Shown: positions 44,987-56,274, numbered from the stretch's first letter. The stretch: DNA of 64,000 bases from Piromyces finnis (GCA_002104945.1 MCFH01000007.1:854001-918000), one strand, 5' to 3'. The notes: generated from the letters alone by a model not told the origin. Made by a program: numbers and translations.

Positions 44987-46951
44987 ATGGGTGATAGGAC
45001 TGTGGGTGTTTCCGGGAACTCGGGGAACATTATTAATGCTCCACCGATATTCTCTGGTAAACAACGTGAATTGGATGGATTTTTAACTAGAGTGGAGTTG
45101 GTATTTCGTACTCGACCGACACTGTATAATACAGATCGAGTCAAGGTCGACTTCGTTATATCATACTTCTCTGGTAAACCTTTGGAATGGGCTTCAGTAT
45201 TGATGAAGAATAATAGTGGGGTTTTAAACCATTATGATGAATTTGTAGATAGGTTGAAGGCTAATTTTGGCAGTTATAGATACGATACCGTTGTAGCTAA
45301 CGGTAAATTAGATAATCTTCGCCAAAGGAAACTTGGTCAGGTATTAGATTACATTACCGATTTTCAACGTATTAGCCAAAATTCAAGCTTTAATGATAGC
45401 GCAAAAATCTACATGTTTCTGAAAGGTTTATTACCACCACTTAGGGAGAAGTTGGCTTTCATTGAATCAAACCCAACTTCAATTGAACAATTGATTTCTT
45501 CAACTATTTTAGTTGAAGATATGATGAAAAGGAATTCTTTAAGTGAATTTTATTTTAATGGTAGAAGGGCTAACGATCCTATGGATGTGGATGTATTTAG
45601 AATTAGTAGAGAAAATAAACACAAAAGGTATGTGAATATCCAAGGATCAAGTAAAAATTACAATGAAAACATAGACAACTTTGAAGAAGAAAAGAAAAAG
45701 GGGTTATGTTTTCTTTGTAAACAGCCAGGACATTTAAAATTTAATTGTCCTAATAGAGTAAAGCCCAGAAAAGTGTTAAGAATTGTTAAAGAAAGGACTC
45801 CAAAAATTGTTAATCCAAAAATTTACAAAGTTGGAGTCAAGGGAGTGAAAAGTGATTTAAACCTTGTGGACTTTTACTTGAGTACCAATGAAGTTTCGGA
45901 AGTTAAAATTAAGGTTTTAATTGATTCCGGTTCTGAATTAAATTTCATTAATCCAAGTCTTGCTGAAGAACTTGGTATTAATTTGGAAAAAGTGGAACCA
46001 TTCCGTGTTTCAGGTGTTAGTGATGGAGTTGTTAGTGTTTGGGAAAGGACTGAGAAGTGCATGCTCCGTTGCAAAAATCACTTCGAAGTAATTCAACTTT
46101 ATGGATTACAAGTCCCCGGTGTTGATGTTATTCTTGGTTTGCCGTGGATAAAGAAGCATAATCCAAATGCTTTCTACGACTCTAAGAAAATCGCTTTTAG
46201 TTCTGGTTATTGTGCCAGACATTGTAATAAAGGCAAAAGAAAGAGAAAACCAAGAAAGAAGTTAAAGAATGATCAGTTAGATCATGATGTTCTCGACCGA
46301 AGCTTAACCAAAAAACCGAAAGAAGATCCCTCTGTCCTAAACAATGAAGAAAAAGAATATGTTAAAGGCCGCCTTGTTAGAACCATCAATGATGAAGATG
46401 ATAGCGATGATGAATATATTAGTTTTAATAAAAAAGTCAAATGTATCGTAACAAAAATTAATGAAACATGTAATAATGATAACGAATCATGTAGTAATAA
46501 TGATAATGAAAAAGATATTAATAAAGATAAATTGGTCGCCGTACCAACCCAATATTTAGAATTTAGTGAAGTGTTTAATGAAAAAAATTGTGAAGTGTTA
46601 CCTCCTCATAGACCTTATGATTGTGAAATCAAGCTTAAGGATGATTCAACTTTATTTTATGGACCTTTGTATCCATTAACTGAAGTTGAAAGAGAGGAAA
46701 TTAAAAAATATATTGATGATAATTTAAATAAAGGTTTTATTAGGAAATCATCGTCTCCTGCTGGTGCCCCAATTTTATTTGTTAAAAAGAAGGATGGCTC
46801 CCTAAGACTTTGTATCGATTATAGGAAGCTGAATGATATTACAATTCGTAATTCATATCCTTCATCTTTAATTAGTGACCCTTTGGATAGGGTGAAAAAT
46901 GCAAAGATTTTTACTAAATTAGATTATCCTATTAATTATGTCCTTTTTTAG
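44987..46951 (+). pseudogene. Family A element 3 gag-pol, truncated
   Basis: ATG at 44987; gag, zinc knuckle and protease are intact. This copy keeps the linker frame EEKEYVKGRLVRTINDEDDS, from which A1 and A2 deviate. After NAKIFTKLD the frame runs into unrelated sequence and stops at 46951. Confidence 0.92.
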
Positions 46952-47386
46952 ACAAAAAGATTAATTTTTATGTAAAGGTATCTTCTGTTATTTGTGTAAC
47001 AATTACCTTTCTTAGTAATTAAATTATAGTTAAAATTCATTTAATATTTTTAATTTAGGAATATTATATAATAAAGTTAATTAATAAAATAAATCTTAAT
47101 TATTAATAAAATATCATTGATTATTTTAATAATAAAATTCAATTAAACTTTTTCAAAGTATAAGTTATTATACTTAGGTATAGTAATAAAATATAATTAC
47201 TGACTATAAAGAATATTATAACTATATAATAAATTATAAAGAATTAATAGAGAAATGTACAAAAATTATAAAGATATAATTTTTATAATTTAAAAATCGA
47301 GTTAAACAACATTAAGGAATATAAATAGTTGATGGTTGAATTTCTATAATTCTGGCAAATTCAACTATTTAGGTTCATTCCTTAAC
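46925..47386 (-). mobile_element. Candidate 3' LTR of element G
   Basis: Follows the element G pol stop and a GGAGGG purine run on minus. The proximal border TGTTAAGGAATG (47386 downward) is plausible; the distal border is uncertain. The left 82 bp (46923-47004) recur at 60195-60276. Confidence 0.45.
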
Positions 47387-47411
47387 AGAATGCCCTCCGT
47401 TAAAACTCAAG

Positions 47412-49946
47412 CTACTCCATAGCTGAGTTATATTTAACAATATTTTTAAAGTGTACATTTCTATTCATTAGTACACCAGTAGTTGGGTCAGCTAACACTA
47501 CTGTATTAAACTGTTTCTGAACCACTTTGAGAGGTCCCACAAAATAAGGCTCTAACTTTGCTCTACTAAAATTCCGTACTAGAACTAAGTCACCTATCTT
47601 TATTTTCTTAGCTTTACTCATACTTAACTTTTCCTCTCTTCTTGTAGACCAATATTTACTAGCCGTTTTGACATTCTCAGCAGCTTCCAAGGTCCACCGG
47701 TAGTGATTGATGAATTTTTCTAAAAGAATTTCATCGGAAGTTTTATTTTGATCTTTCGTAGGTCTGGCAGCAATATCAAAAGGTTGCTGATCCTCCCTAC
47801 CATAAACTAACTCAAAACTAGAATGGTTAGTTACTGTATTCTTGGATGTTCTTAGCGCCAAAAAAGCAGAAGGCAAAACTTCATCCCAATCCTTATTTTC
47901 TTTTCCTAACAGTCGCAGTAACTTTCCAATTTCCTTATTCCTATTCTCTGTTAGTCCGTTACTTTCTGGATGGTAGGGGACTGTGAATTTAACATATACA
48001 TCATATAAATCCAAAAATATCTTGGTCATATCAGAAGTAAACTGTGCTCCATTATCAGTAGTGATAATTTGGGGTATTCCATGACTTGCGAAAACGTTTA
48101 TTAAAAACTTTATTACATCTAAGGAAGTAATAGATTCTACCGCTTCGGCTTCTACCCACTTAATGAAATAGTCCACTGTAACTATTATATATTGTTTATT
48201 GTTCTTTGTCTTTGGTAGTGGTCCAATAATATCCAAACCTAAATGTACAAAGGGGCCTTCTACTTGTGTTGGACGGTTTTCTGTTGGCTCAGGATAAGGT
48301 TGGGGCCGATTTAACTGACATTTTTCACATTTACTAATAATCCTTTTGATGTCAGTTATCATATCATTCCAATAATAGCTCTTCTTCAGTCTTTGGTAAG
48401 TTTTATAGTAACCTTCATGTCCCACATTATGAGCTTGGTATATAAGTTTCACTTTTTCTTCTACAGTAGTAACCAACTGACGTAGGTTACTACCATCAAT
48501 AAAATAATCTTTTCCATCCACAGTGGTAAATTTTTCCTCAACAAAATCTTTAATAGCCTTAGACAATAATTCTTCATTACTGTTCTTTGTAATTTTGGTG
48601 ACCAATATTTTTCGTTCTTCTTTATTCTTCATTCTTGATAGTGCATCAGCTATAACATTATTCTTTCCTTTTTCATATTGAATATCAATACCTAGCTGAC
48701 TTACCGTTAGACACCAACGATTATGACGTGCACTATTATGTTCTTTATTTTTAAATAACCCTAAAAGTGGTTTATGGTCCGTATATACAGTAGTTACAAA
48801 TGGGTTTCCTAATATATACGGTTTTAATTTACTTACGCAAAAGAATAACGCGGCACCTTCTAACTCCGTTATTCCATAATTTCTCTCTGCCTTACTCAGA
48901 ATACGACTGATATAATGTACTGGGAGTTCCTTTCTAGTATTCTCATCCTCTTGAAGAAGAACACCTCCCACACCATCATATGAAGCATCAGTACGTATAA
49001 CAAAAGGCTTATCAAACTCCGGAAATTTTAAAATTGGAGCATTTATCAGTTTTTCTTTTAATATTGTAAATGCTTTTTCGTGTCTTTCTTCCCATTTATA
49101 TTGAACTTTCTTCTTTAGTAGTTCACATAAAGGTGCTGTTATTTGAGAGTACTTAGCTATAAAGTTCCTATAATATCCTACAGCACCCAGAAATGAACGT
49201 AGCTCATGGATATTCTTTGGAGCTTCCCACTTCTTTATAGCTTCTATTTTACTTTCCAATGGACTTAACCCTTTGGTGGAAAGTCTATGTCCTAGAACTT
49301 CCATTTCTTCCTGTACAAAGTGACATTTTTCAATGTTTATTTTAAGTTCATTTTCTTTAAATATTGATAATACTTTCCTTACATATGTTCTATATGTTCT
49401 TCTATGCTCTTAGAGTATATAAGAATGTCATCAATGAAATTATATACACATTCTCCTATTAAAGGAAATAATATTTTGTTCATTTCCCTTTGGAACGTGG
49501 CTGGGGCATTAGTTAACCCAAACGGCATAACCTTAAACTGGTAGTTCCCAAATTTGGTAGTAAAACTTGTAACTTCTGTACTTTCTTCATGCATGGATAT
49601 TTGGTGATATCCAGAGTATAAATCTAAAGTGGTAAAAATTTTTGCGCCGTTTAAACTATCAAATATTTCATCAATATATGGTAGTGAGTAGGAGTCTTTT
49701 TCTGTAACTTCGTTGACTTTCCTATAGTCAACATACATTCTCCATTTGCCATTATGTTTTGGAACAAGAACCACAGGAAAAGACCATTCAAAATAGGACG
49801 GCTCTATTAACCTTTTCTCTATTAGCTTAGTTAGTTCTTCCTTTAATATGTCTGACTTAAATTTAGTTAACCTATAAGCTCTTTGCTTAACAGGTTTAAT
49901 ACCAGCCTTTAAATTTATTTTGTGAGGTGCTAACTTAGAAGGTGTT
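47412..49946 (-). pseudogene. Element G pol, 3' portion
   Basis: A second Ty3 lineage. Read on minus from 49946: TPSKLAPHKINLKAG, RT with VVLVPKHNGKWRMYVDYRKV, IFTTLDLYSGYHQ and NFIDDILIY (Phe in place of the usual Tyr), then a frameshift near 49375-49382, RNase H (IRTDASYDGVGGVL), integrase (HNVGHEGYY, CEKCQ, GLDIIGPLP, TTDNGAQF, LTENRNKEIG) and a GPL tail to the stop at 47412. There is no chromodomain. The first half of the same reading sense is at 56353-57514; LTR-C split the gene between two codons. Confidence 0.9.
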
Positions 49947-50127
49947 TGTAATAACGCGAGAGACTCAGGTTAACACAATACTAATTAACTATTTTTTGTA
50001 TTAATAGTATATTTTATTAATAATTTGATTATTTAATATTATTAATACAAATTAACCTTAATACTAATTCTAAAGATTAAATTTACATGAATTCTATAAA
50101 TTATTTATATTTACTATTTATAAATAT

Positions 50128-50905
50128 TGTAAAAGTATAAAATTTAAAACAGATTTCATACTTAAAACAAAACAATTTTTATTAACACAAAAATAAAAAA
50201 ATAAAACATTAAATTTTTATTTTAAAAATCATTTTATTTAAAACTCTTAAAAATATTATTAACTATATAATAGTTAATAATTAAAAAATTGAAAATAACA
50301 ATTACATCGATTTAATAAACAAAAATTACATGTATTTATATTTTTTCATGATTATATTCTAATATATTATTCTATTTAAATAAACATATATTTAATATAA
50401 AATAAACAAAACTAATTTAATTAAATAATAAAATAACAGAACTAAACTAATTCATTATACTTTTAATTCAATTTGAGTAAACTCAAAATTGAATAAAGCC
50501 CATGTATTTTCTATGAATTAATTTAATATTATCAATACTATTCTTAATATATTTCCTATTGAAATATAAATAAATCTATTTTTAAAACTAAGTTAAAATT
50601 ATTAAACTATTCTAAATTTAAATAAAAAAGTATAATCTATTCTAAAATTAAATAAAAAGTATTTAAAAAATATTTTAATTATTTTAAATATTTGAAATAT
50701 TTAAATTTAATTAAAATTCTTTTATTCCTTAAATTTAAATATTTATCTTAATTTTAACGGAATTATTATAAAACAATTTATTATTAAATTATTCCATAAA
50801 ATTTATTCAAAAATTTTATAATAAGTTTTACTAAATATTAATTTATTATTTAATAATTAATAATTAATTATTAAATAATCTAAAGATATATCTTATATCT
50901 TTACA
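50128..50905 (-). mobile_element. Solo LTR-L, distant relative of LTR-A
   Basis: 778 bp, on minus TGTAAAGATATAAGATATATC...ATACTTTTACA (two pieces), flanked by AATAT at 50123-50127 and 50906-50910. It keeps the LTR-A promoter layout: TATAAATA, 27 bases, GTAATTGTTAT. Most of the rest is diverged. Confidence 0.88.
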
Positions 50906-50998
50906 AATATTCTTATTTAATAATTATGAATAAACATTATTCATATTGATTAGTAACTTCAATTATTTAAATAAAAAAGAAGAAATAGAAATAGACAA

Positions 50999-51044
50999 AT
51001 ATTATGGATTAAATATAGCGATTGCTATATTTAATCCATAATAT
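50999..51044. other. 21-bp perfect hairpin in LTR-C, second copy
   Basis: Same arms and GATT loop as 42600-42645, inverted orientation of the LTR. The box B-like motif follows at about 51055-51063 on minus. Confidence 0.8.
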
Positions 51045-51093
51045 AGAGAACCCGGAGTCGAACACATGACAAGTAGGTCAGTGTCCAACAACC

Positions 51094-51657
51094 TATCAAT
51101 ACGTTACATTACGTTAAGAAAATTTTTTTGTTATAATTAACTCTAATTAATATTAAATAATAAAATAATTTTTGTAGAAGAATCTTAATTATTAATAAAT
51201 TAGTTATTAGTAATAAATAGAAAAATTTAGAAGAATAAATAGTTTAGTTTAGTAAAAGAATTATAACACCTTCTCGAAGTAATATTAATTTTATAATCTT
51301 TATTATTAATTATTTTTATTTAATTAGTAATTATTAGTAATTATTATTAATAAAAAATTAAAATAATTGTAAAGCCTCAATTGAAGCTTTAGTATAAATA
51401 GTTAAAGAAAAAATAATTAGTTAAGCTTCAATTGAGAATTATTTTCAAATTCTATAAAAACCTTTTTTATTATTCTGACTTATAAAAAGTCCACTTTTCA
51501 ATGTTAATAAAAGATCAAATATAATTTTAAACTTAAATTATTAATAAAAGAGTCTTGTGTAAATTTTTTAAATAAATTTCTATTATTGTCTTTTCTAAAT
51601 TTTTATCAAACCTTATTTAATAATAAATAATTCAACCTATTCGCCAAATCCCTGATA
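51094..51657 (+). repeat. 5' LTR of element H with TATCA...TGATA ends
   Basis: Comparison of the two LTRs and of the target duplication both place the ends at TATCAATACG and ATCCCTGATA, not TG...CA. A near-palindrome (AAAGCCTCAATTGAAGCTTT) lies at 51371-51390. Confidence 0.9.
51393..51442 (+). promoter_or_regulatory. Core promoter and self-primer segment of LTR-H
   Basis: TATAAATA at 51393-51400, then 29 bases, then AATTGAGAATTAT at 51430-51442, the exact reverse complement of the primer site 51658-51670. Confidence 0.7.
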
Positions 51658-51670
51658 ATAATTCTCAATT
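51658..51670 (+). promoter_or_regulatory. Primer site of element H, self-priming type
   Basis: ATAATTCTCAATT directly after the LTR, complementary over 13 bases (14 with the last LTR base) to the predicted transcript start. Confidence 0.72.
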
Positions 51671-51737
51671 CTATTTTAACAGAATACCTTGGATTATTAT
51701 AACTACTGTACATTTAACTATTCTTAGTAAGATCAAA

Positions 51738-54700
51738 ATGAGTCGCAATAATAATGACGTCTATGTAGCCTATGCTGCTGCCGATATGGAAGAACAAGAA
51801 CCTCTACTTGATGATTCAGGATCCGTTAGAGAAGAAGCTGAGCCAATGGATGCTGATGATAATATGAGACGTCCACCAAGATTTTTTGGAGATAGAGTTA
51901 TGGTGGAATCTTACATTGCTCATTGTAAAACAAACTTCGCAAATTATTCTCATCGCTTCTCTACCCCGGATAGGCAAGTAAGCTACCTTTTAAACAATAT
52001 GGGAGGACAAGCCTATCAATGGGCTAGTAAACATTTGGAAAGATATCCGTTACTTAAGCAAGATACTGAAGGATTCATCAAGAGAATCCGTAACACCTTT
52101 GGTGACCCCGATTTAGAATATCACTACCAACGTCAGTTCAGACGTTTACGCCAACATGGAATTGGTAATGTGTTAGATTACGTTAACGAATTCCGTCGTC
52201 TCGCTGTATTTATAGATACTGACGAAACCCTTTTAACTGACAACTTTTACCAAGGCTTAGATAGTCGTTTACAAGAAAGAATCGACAATATTTTCCCTCC
52301 TCCAGAAACCCTAGATGATCTTGCTCAACTTGCAGTCCGACTTGATCGTCATTTACTCCAACAAATGAATCACCGACAAAGAAAAAATAACCAGAGAAAT
52401 TACAAAACCCCTCCATCTAGGCCTATTCCAAATCATTCTCGTGAAACTCCAGTTGTTATCCGTAACCGAAACTCTAACTTTGAACGCTGTGGTTATTGTA
52501 AAAGAATTGGTCATAATGAAGATAATTGTTTTAAACGTCAAAACGACATTAGACACCAACAAGACCATCCTACCAATATTTCTACTATTAGTGCTGAAGC
52601 CCAAGAAGAAAAGACATGTCCTGTAGTTACTTTTGAATTAATCAATAATAGTAAAACTATACCTACCCCATTTTTAATCGACACTGGTGCTTTTGCCTGT
52701 TTCCTTGATAAGAACTATGCTGAGCGACATGGAATCCAATACACCCTAGATCCTGAGATTAAATTTGTCCATGGCATTAATGGAAAATCTACCGTGTTTG
52801 GAAAGACTTCAGAGATACCTATCCATTATCAAAACTACTATAGTTCTATCACATTCCTTGTTATTAACTTAAATAACTATTCAGGCATCATTGGGTACAA
52901 TTGGCTTAAGGGTAATAAAGCCACCTTTAACTTTAATAAGGAAATTATCTTAGAATTTCCGACATTAACTCCTAATTTAGATGAAGAACAATGTATTGAA
53001 GTCAATGTAATTAGGGACTTCACAGAACAAGATTTACTTTTTAGTGAAGAAGATAATAATCAAAAGGAACCCAGAATCCCAAATGAATTAATGGAAATTA
53101 AAGAGATTTTTGATGAAAAGCTACCAGAAGAATTACCACCACACAGAGTGTATGACTGCGCCATTGATTTAAAACCAAATTCAGTGCCATTCTATGGACC
53201 CTTATATTCGTTAACCCTTCAGGAACAAGAAACTTTAAAGGAATATATCGAAGAGAACTTGAGAAAAGGATTTATTAAGCCTTCTAAATCTCCTTATGGT
53301 GCTCCAGTATTATTTGTACCAAAGAAAGATGGTACGCTCCGCCTTTGTATTGACTATAGAAAACTTAATCAAGCCACAATTAGAAATTCATATCCGTTGC
53401 CATTAATCAAGGACTTACTCGACCGTGTTCAAGGATGCTCCTACTTTACTAAGCTAGATCTACCAGGTGCTTATAATTTAGTACGTATCAAGGATGGTGA
53501 TCAAGCAAAAACTGCTTTTCGTACTAGATTCGGCCACTTTGAATATGAAGTAATGCCCTTTGGTCTTACCAATGCTCCAGCCACATTTCAATATTTCCTT
53601 AACGATATTTTAACTCCTGTATTGGATAAATTCGCCTTCTCCTATATAGATGATATACTAATTTTCTCAAAAACACGTGAAGAACACATTAGTCATGTCA
53701 AGAAAGTCTTGAGAATATTACTTGATAATGGACTTTATTGTAAATTAAAAAAATGTGAATTTTTTAAATCCTCTGTAGAATTTCTTGGATATCAAATTTC
53801 TGATAAAGGTATATCAATGTGTCAAGACAAAGTAGCCGCCATTCGGGATTGGCCTCGTCCAAAAACCGTGAACGAAGTTCAGCAGTTTCTAGGTTTAGCA
53901 AATTTCTACCGCCGATTCATTTGCAATTTTTCAAAAATTGTTCAACCTTTGACAAAATTAACAAGAAAAGGTCAGGAATTTCACTGGAATAAAGAACAAG
54001 AAGCAGCCTTTACTATGCTCAAGGGTGCCTTTACCACCGACCCTATATTAATGATACCAGACCCTATTCAACCTTTTATAGTAGAAACCGATGCTAGCAA
54101 TTACGCTGTGGGAGCTGTTTTATCTCAATACGATAAGAATAATAAATTACACCCTTGTGCTTTCATGTCAAAAGGACTAAAAAATGCGGAAGTACGATAC
54201 GACATTTATGACAAAGAACTACTAGCCATAATCTCGGCCCTTAAAGAATGGCGTAATTATTTACAAGGATCTAAGGAACCATTCAAAATATTTTGTGACC
54301 ATAAGAACCTTAAATTTCCAAAGAAACCTGAAGTACTCTCCGACAGACAAATTCGTTGGTTTGAATTTCTTTCAAAGTTTAATTATGAAATTGTCTACCG
54401 CAGTGGAGCCTCAAACAAGAAAGCCGATATACTATCAAGACGACCTGATTTATTTATTGGACTTATTACTTCTTTTAACGATAATGAACTATTCTTTGAT
54501 GAAATCAAAAAACAATATCAATTTGATCTTGAAATTCAAAATATTATAAATTCAATTAAAGTAAAGGGTGAGTTTAATAAAAATTATGAAATTATTAACG
54601 ATATTCTTTATTATAATAATAGGATTTATTTGCCTTTAAACATGAGAATTCCCACTATTCAAAAATATCATGCTACGCCAGTTGCCGGTCATTTTGGTAC

Positions 54701-55679
54701 AAAGAAGACAGAAGAATTAATTACCAGATACTACTATTGGCCTAAGTTGCATGACGATGTTGATCTGTTTATCAAGAAATGTTTTATATGCGCCACTAGA
54801 AAAGAAACAACACATTCTCCATACGGACTGAACCAACTTACAGAAACTCCTTCTTTACCATGGACCTTCATCAACGTTGATTTTATTACAGACTTACCAG
54901 AATCGTCAGGCTATACTACCATTATGAATGTTGTTGACCAATTTAGCAAGATGATTCATTTAATTCCCGTTACTGGTACTCCCTCTGCCGAAGACGTTGC
55001 CAATTTGTTTCTTCAAAATATCTTCCGTATTCATGGCTTACCACATTCTATTACTTCTGATCGTGGAAGTCAATTTACTTCTCATTTTTGGAAAAAGCTT
55101 CTCAACCTACTCAAGATTGAATGCAAATATTCGACTGCTCATCATCACCAAAGCAATGGCCAAGTAGAAAGACTAAACGGTATTGTAACCCAAACACTTA
55201 GATGTTTTGCTCATGACGAACCTCATTTATGGTCCTATTATCTTCCTCTTGTGGAATTTTCTATTAATAATTCTATTAATGCTACTACGAAAAAGTCTCC
55301 TTTTGAAATTGTTTATGGATATAATCTTAGTTTTGATCCAGATCTTAGCTTTACTAGTGCTTCAAATCATGCGGAATTCACAACCCTTGACTGGAAAGTT
55401 CATTTTAATTCTATTTACAATAATATTAATTCAAGTAAACTTTTATATAAAGAAAACGCTGATAAACATCGCTCTGAAGGACCTTTATTTAAAATTGGTG
55501 ATTTCGTTTGGGTCAAACAAATTCCATCGTTGAAGAAATTGAAAAAATTTGCCTCCAGAAGAATTGGACCTTTTAAAATCTTGGAAATATTATCCCCTGT
55601 TACATTTAAGTTAGAACTCCCGCCTAATTCCAAAGCCTCAGATGTTGTGCATATAGAAAGACTTGAAAAATTCCTTTAG
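51738..55679 (+). CDS. Gag-pol polyprotein, element H
   Basis: One 1313-residue frame from ATG 51738. Acidic N-terminus, capsid region, zinc knuckle CGYCKRIGHNEDNC (about 250), protease FLIDTGAFACFLD (313), RT ([20 protein letters not shown] at about 635), RNase H ([14 protein letters not shown]), integrase zinc finger (HATPVAGHFG ... CFICATRK, from 975), catalytic Asp (NVDFITDLP), Asp (TSDRGSQF) and Glu (GQVERLNG), and a GPF module (IGPFKILEIL). It ends 40 residues later with no chromodomain, unlike families A, I and J. All catalytic residues I can check are present, so an active protein set is plausible. Gag and pol share one frame, so a ratio control other than frameshifting would be needed. 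Confidence 0.96.
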   Translation: MSRNNNDVYVAYAAADMEEQEPLLDDSGSVREEAEPMDADDNMRRPPRFFGDRVMVESYIAHCKTNFANYSHRFSTPDRQVSYLLNNMGGQAYQWASKHLERYPLLKQDTEGFIKRIRNTFGDPDLEYHYQRQFRRLRQHGIGNVLDYVNEFRRLAVFIDTDETLLTDNFYQGLDSRLQERIDNIFPPPETLDDLAQLAVRLDRHLLQQMNHRQRKNNQRNYKTPPSRPIPNHSRETPVVIRNRNSNFERCGYCKRIGHNEDNCFKRQNDIRHQQDHPTNISTISAEAQEEKTCPVVTFELINNSKTIPTPFLIDTGAFACFLDKNYAERHGIQYTLDPEIKFVHGINGKSTVFGKTSEIPIHYQNYYSSITFLVINLNNYSGIIGYNWLKGNKATFNFNKEIILEFPTLTPNLDEEQCIEVNVIRDFTEQDLLFSEEDNNQKEPRIPNELMEIKEIFDEKLPEELPPHRVYDCAIDLKPNSVPFYGPLYSLTLQEQETLKEYIEENLRKGFIKPSKSPYGAPVLFVPKKDGTLRLCIDYRKLNQATIRNSYPLPLIKDLLDRVQGCSYFTKLDLPGAYNLVRIKDGDQAKTAFRTRFGHFEYEVMPFGLTNAPATFQYFLNDILTPVLDKFAFSYIDDILIFSKTREEHISHVKKVLRILLDNGLYCKLKKCEFFKSSVEFLGYQISDKGISMCQDKVAAIRDWPRPKTVNEVQQFLGLANFYRRFICNFSKIVQPLTKLTRKGQEFHWNKEQEAAFTMLKGAFTTDPILMIPDPIQPFIVETDASNYAVGAVLSQYDKNNKLHPCAFMSKGLKNAEVRYDIYDKELLAIISALKEWRNYLQGSKEPFKIFCDHKNLKFPKKPEVLSDRQIRWFEFLSKFNYEIVYRSGASNKKADILSRRPDLFIGLITSFNDNELFFDEIKKQYQFDLEIQNIINSIKVKGEFNKNYEIINDILYYNNRIYLPLNMRIPTIQKYHATPVAGHFGTKKTEELITRYYYWPKLHDDVDLFIKKCFICATRKETTHSPYGLNQLTETPSLPWTFINVDFITDLPESSGYTTIMNVVDQFSKMIHLIPVTGTPSAEDVANLFLQNIFRIHGLPHSITSDRGSQFTSHFWKKLLNLLKIECKYSTAHHHQSNGQVERLNGIVTQTLRCFAHDEPHLWSYYLPLVEFSINNSINATTKKSPFEIVYGYNLSFDPDLSFTSASNHAEFTTLDWKVHFNSIYNNINSSKLLYKENADKHRSEGPLFKIGDFVWVKQIPSLKKLKKFASRRIGPFKILEILSPVTFKLELPPNSKASDVVHIERLEKFL

Positions 55680-55696
55680 ACGTCTGGAATCCGTCT
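55678..55696 (+). promoter_or_regulatory. Stem-loop at stop codon, element H
   Basis: AGACG pairs with CGTCT around the loop TCTGGAATC. The first two stem bases are the AG of the TAG stop. A purine run (GAGAAGGGA) and the 3' LTR follow. Confidence 0.65.
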
Positions 55697-55710
55697 TTGA
55701 GAAGGGACCT

Positions 55711-56274
55711 TATCAATACGTTACATTACGTTAAGAAAATTTTTTTGTTATAATTAACTCTAATTAATATTAAATAATAAAATAATTTTTGTAGAAGAAT
55801 CTTAATTATTAATAAATTAGTTATTAGTAATAAATAGAAAAATTTAGAAGAATAAATAGTTTAGTTTAGTAAAAGAATTATAACACCTTCTCGAAGTAAT
55901 ATTAATTTTATAATCTTTATTATTAATTATTTTTATTTAATTAGTAATTATTAGTAATTATTATTAATAAAAAATTAAAATAATTGTAAAGCCTCAATTG
56001 AAGCTTTAGTATAAATAGTTAAAGAAAAAATAATTAGTTAAGCTTCAATTGAGAATTATTTTCAAATTCTATAAAAACCTTTTTTATTATTCTGACTTAT
56101 AAAAAGTCCACTTTTCAATGTTAATAAAAGATCAAATATAATTTTAAACTTAAATTATTAATAAAAGAGTCTTGTGTAAATTTTTTAAATAAATTTCTAT
56201 TATTGTCTTTTCTAAATTTTTATCAAACCTTATTTAATAATAAATAATTCAACCTATTCGCCAAACCCCTGATA
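55711..56274 (+). repeat. 3' LTR of element H
   Basis: 564 bp; differs from the 5' LTR at CCAAACCCC against CCAAATCCC near the end. Confidence 0.96.

Larger units (their letters stand above)
44026..46924 (+). mobile_element. Family A element 3, 3'-truncated
   Basis: Complete 5' LTR (44026-44643, 618 bp, more diverged than the others), primer site and gag into RT. The family match ends at 46924 inside the first catalytic RT motif. A fragment of the same reading sense resumes at exactly this motif at 61961. Confidence 0.88.
51094..56274 (+). mobile_element. Full-length Ty3 element H, apparently intact
   Basis: LTRs 51094-51657 and 55711-56274 are both 564 bp with one difference seen by eye. 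Target duplication CAACC (51089-51093 and 56275-56279). The 1313-residue gag-pol is uninterrupted. It inserted into a solo LTR-C. This is the youngest and best-preserved element here. Confidence 0.97.
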
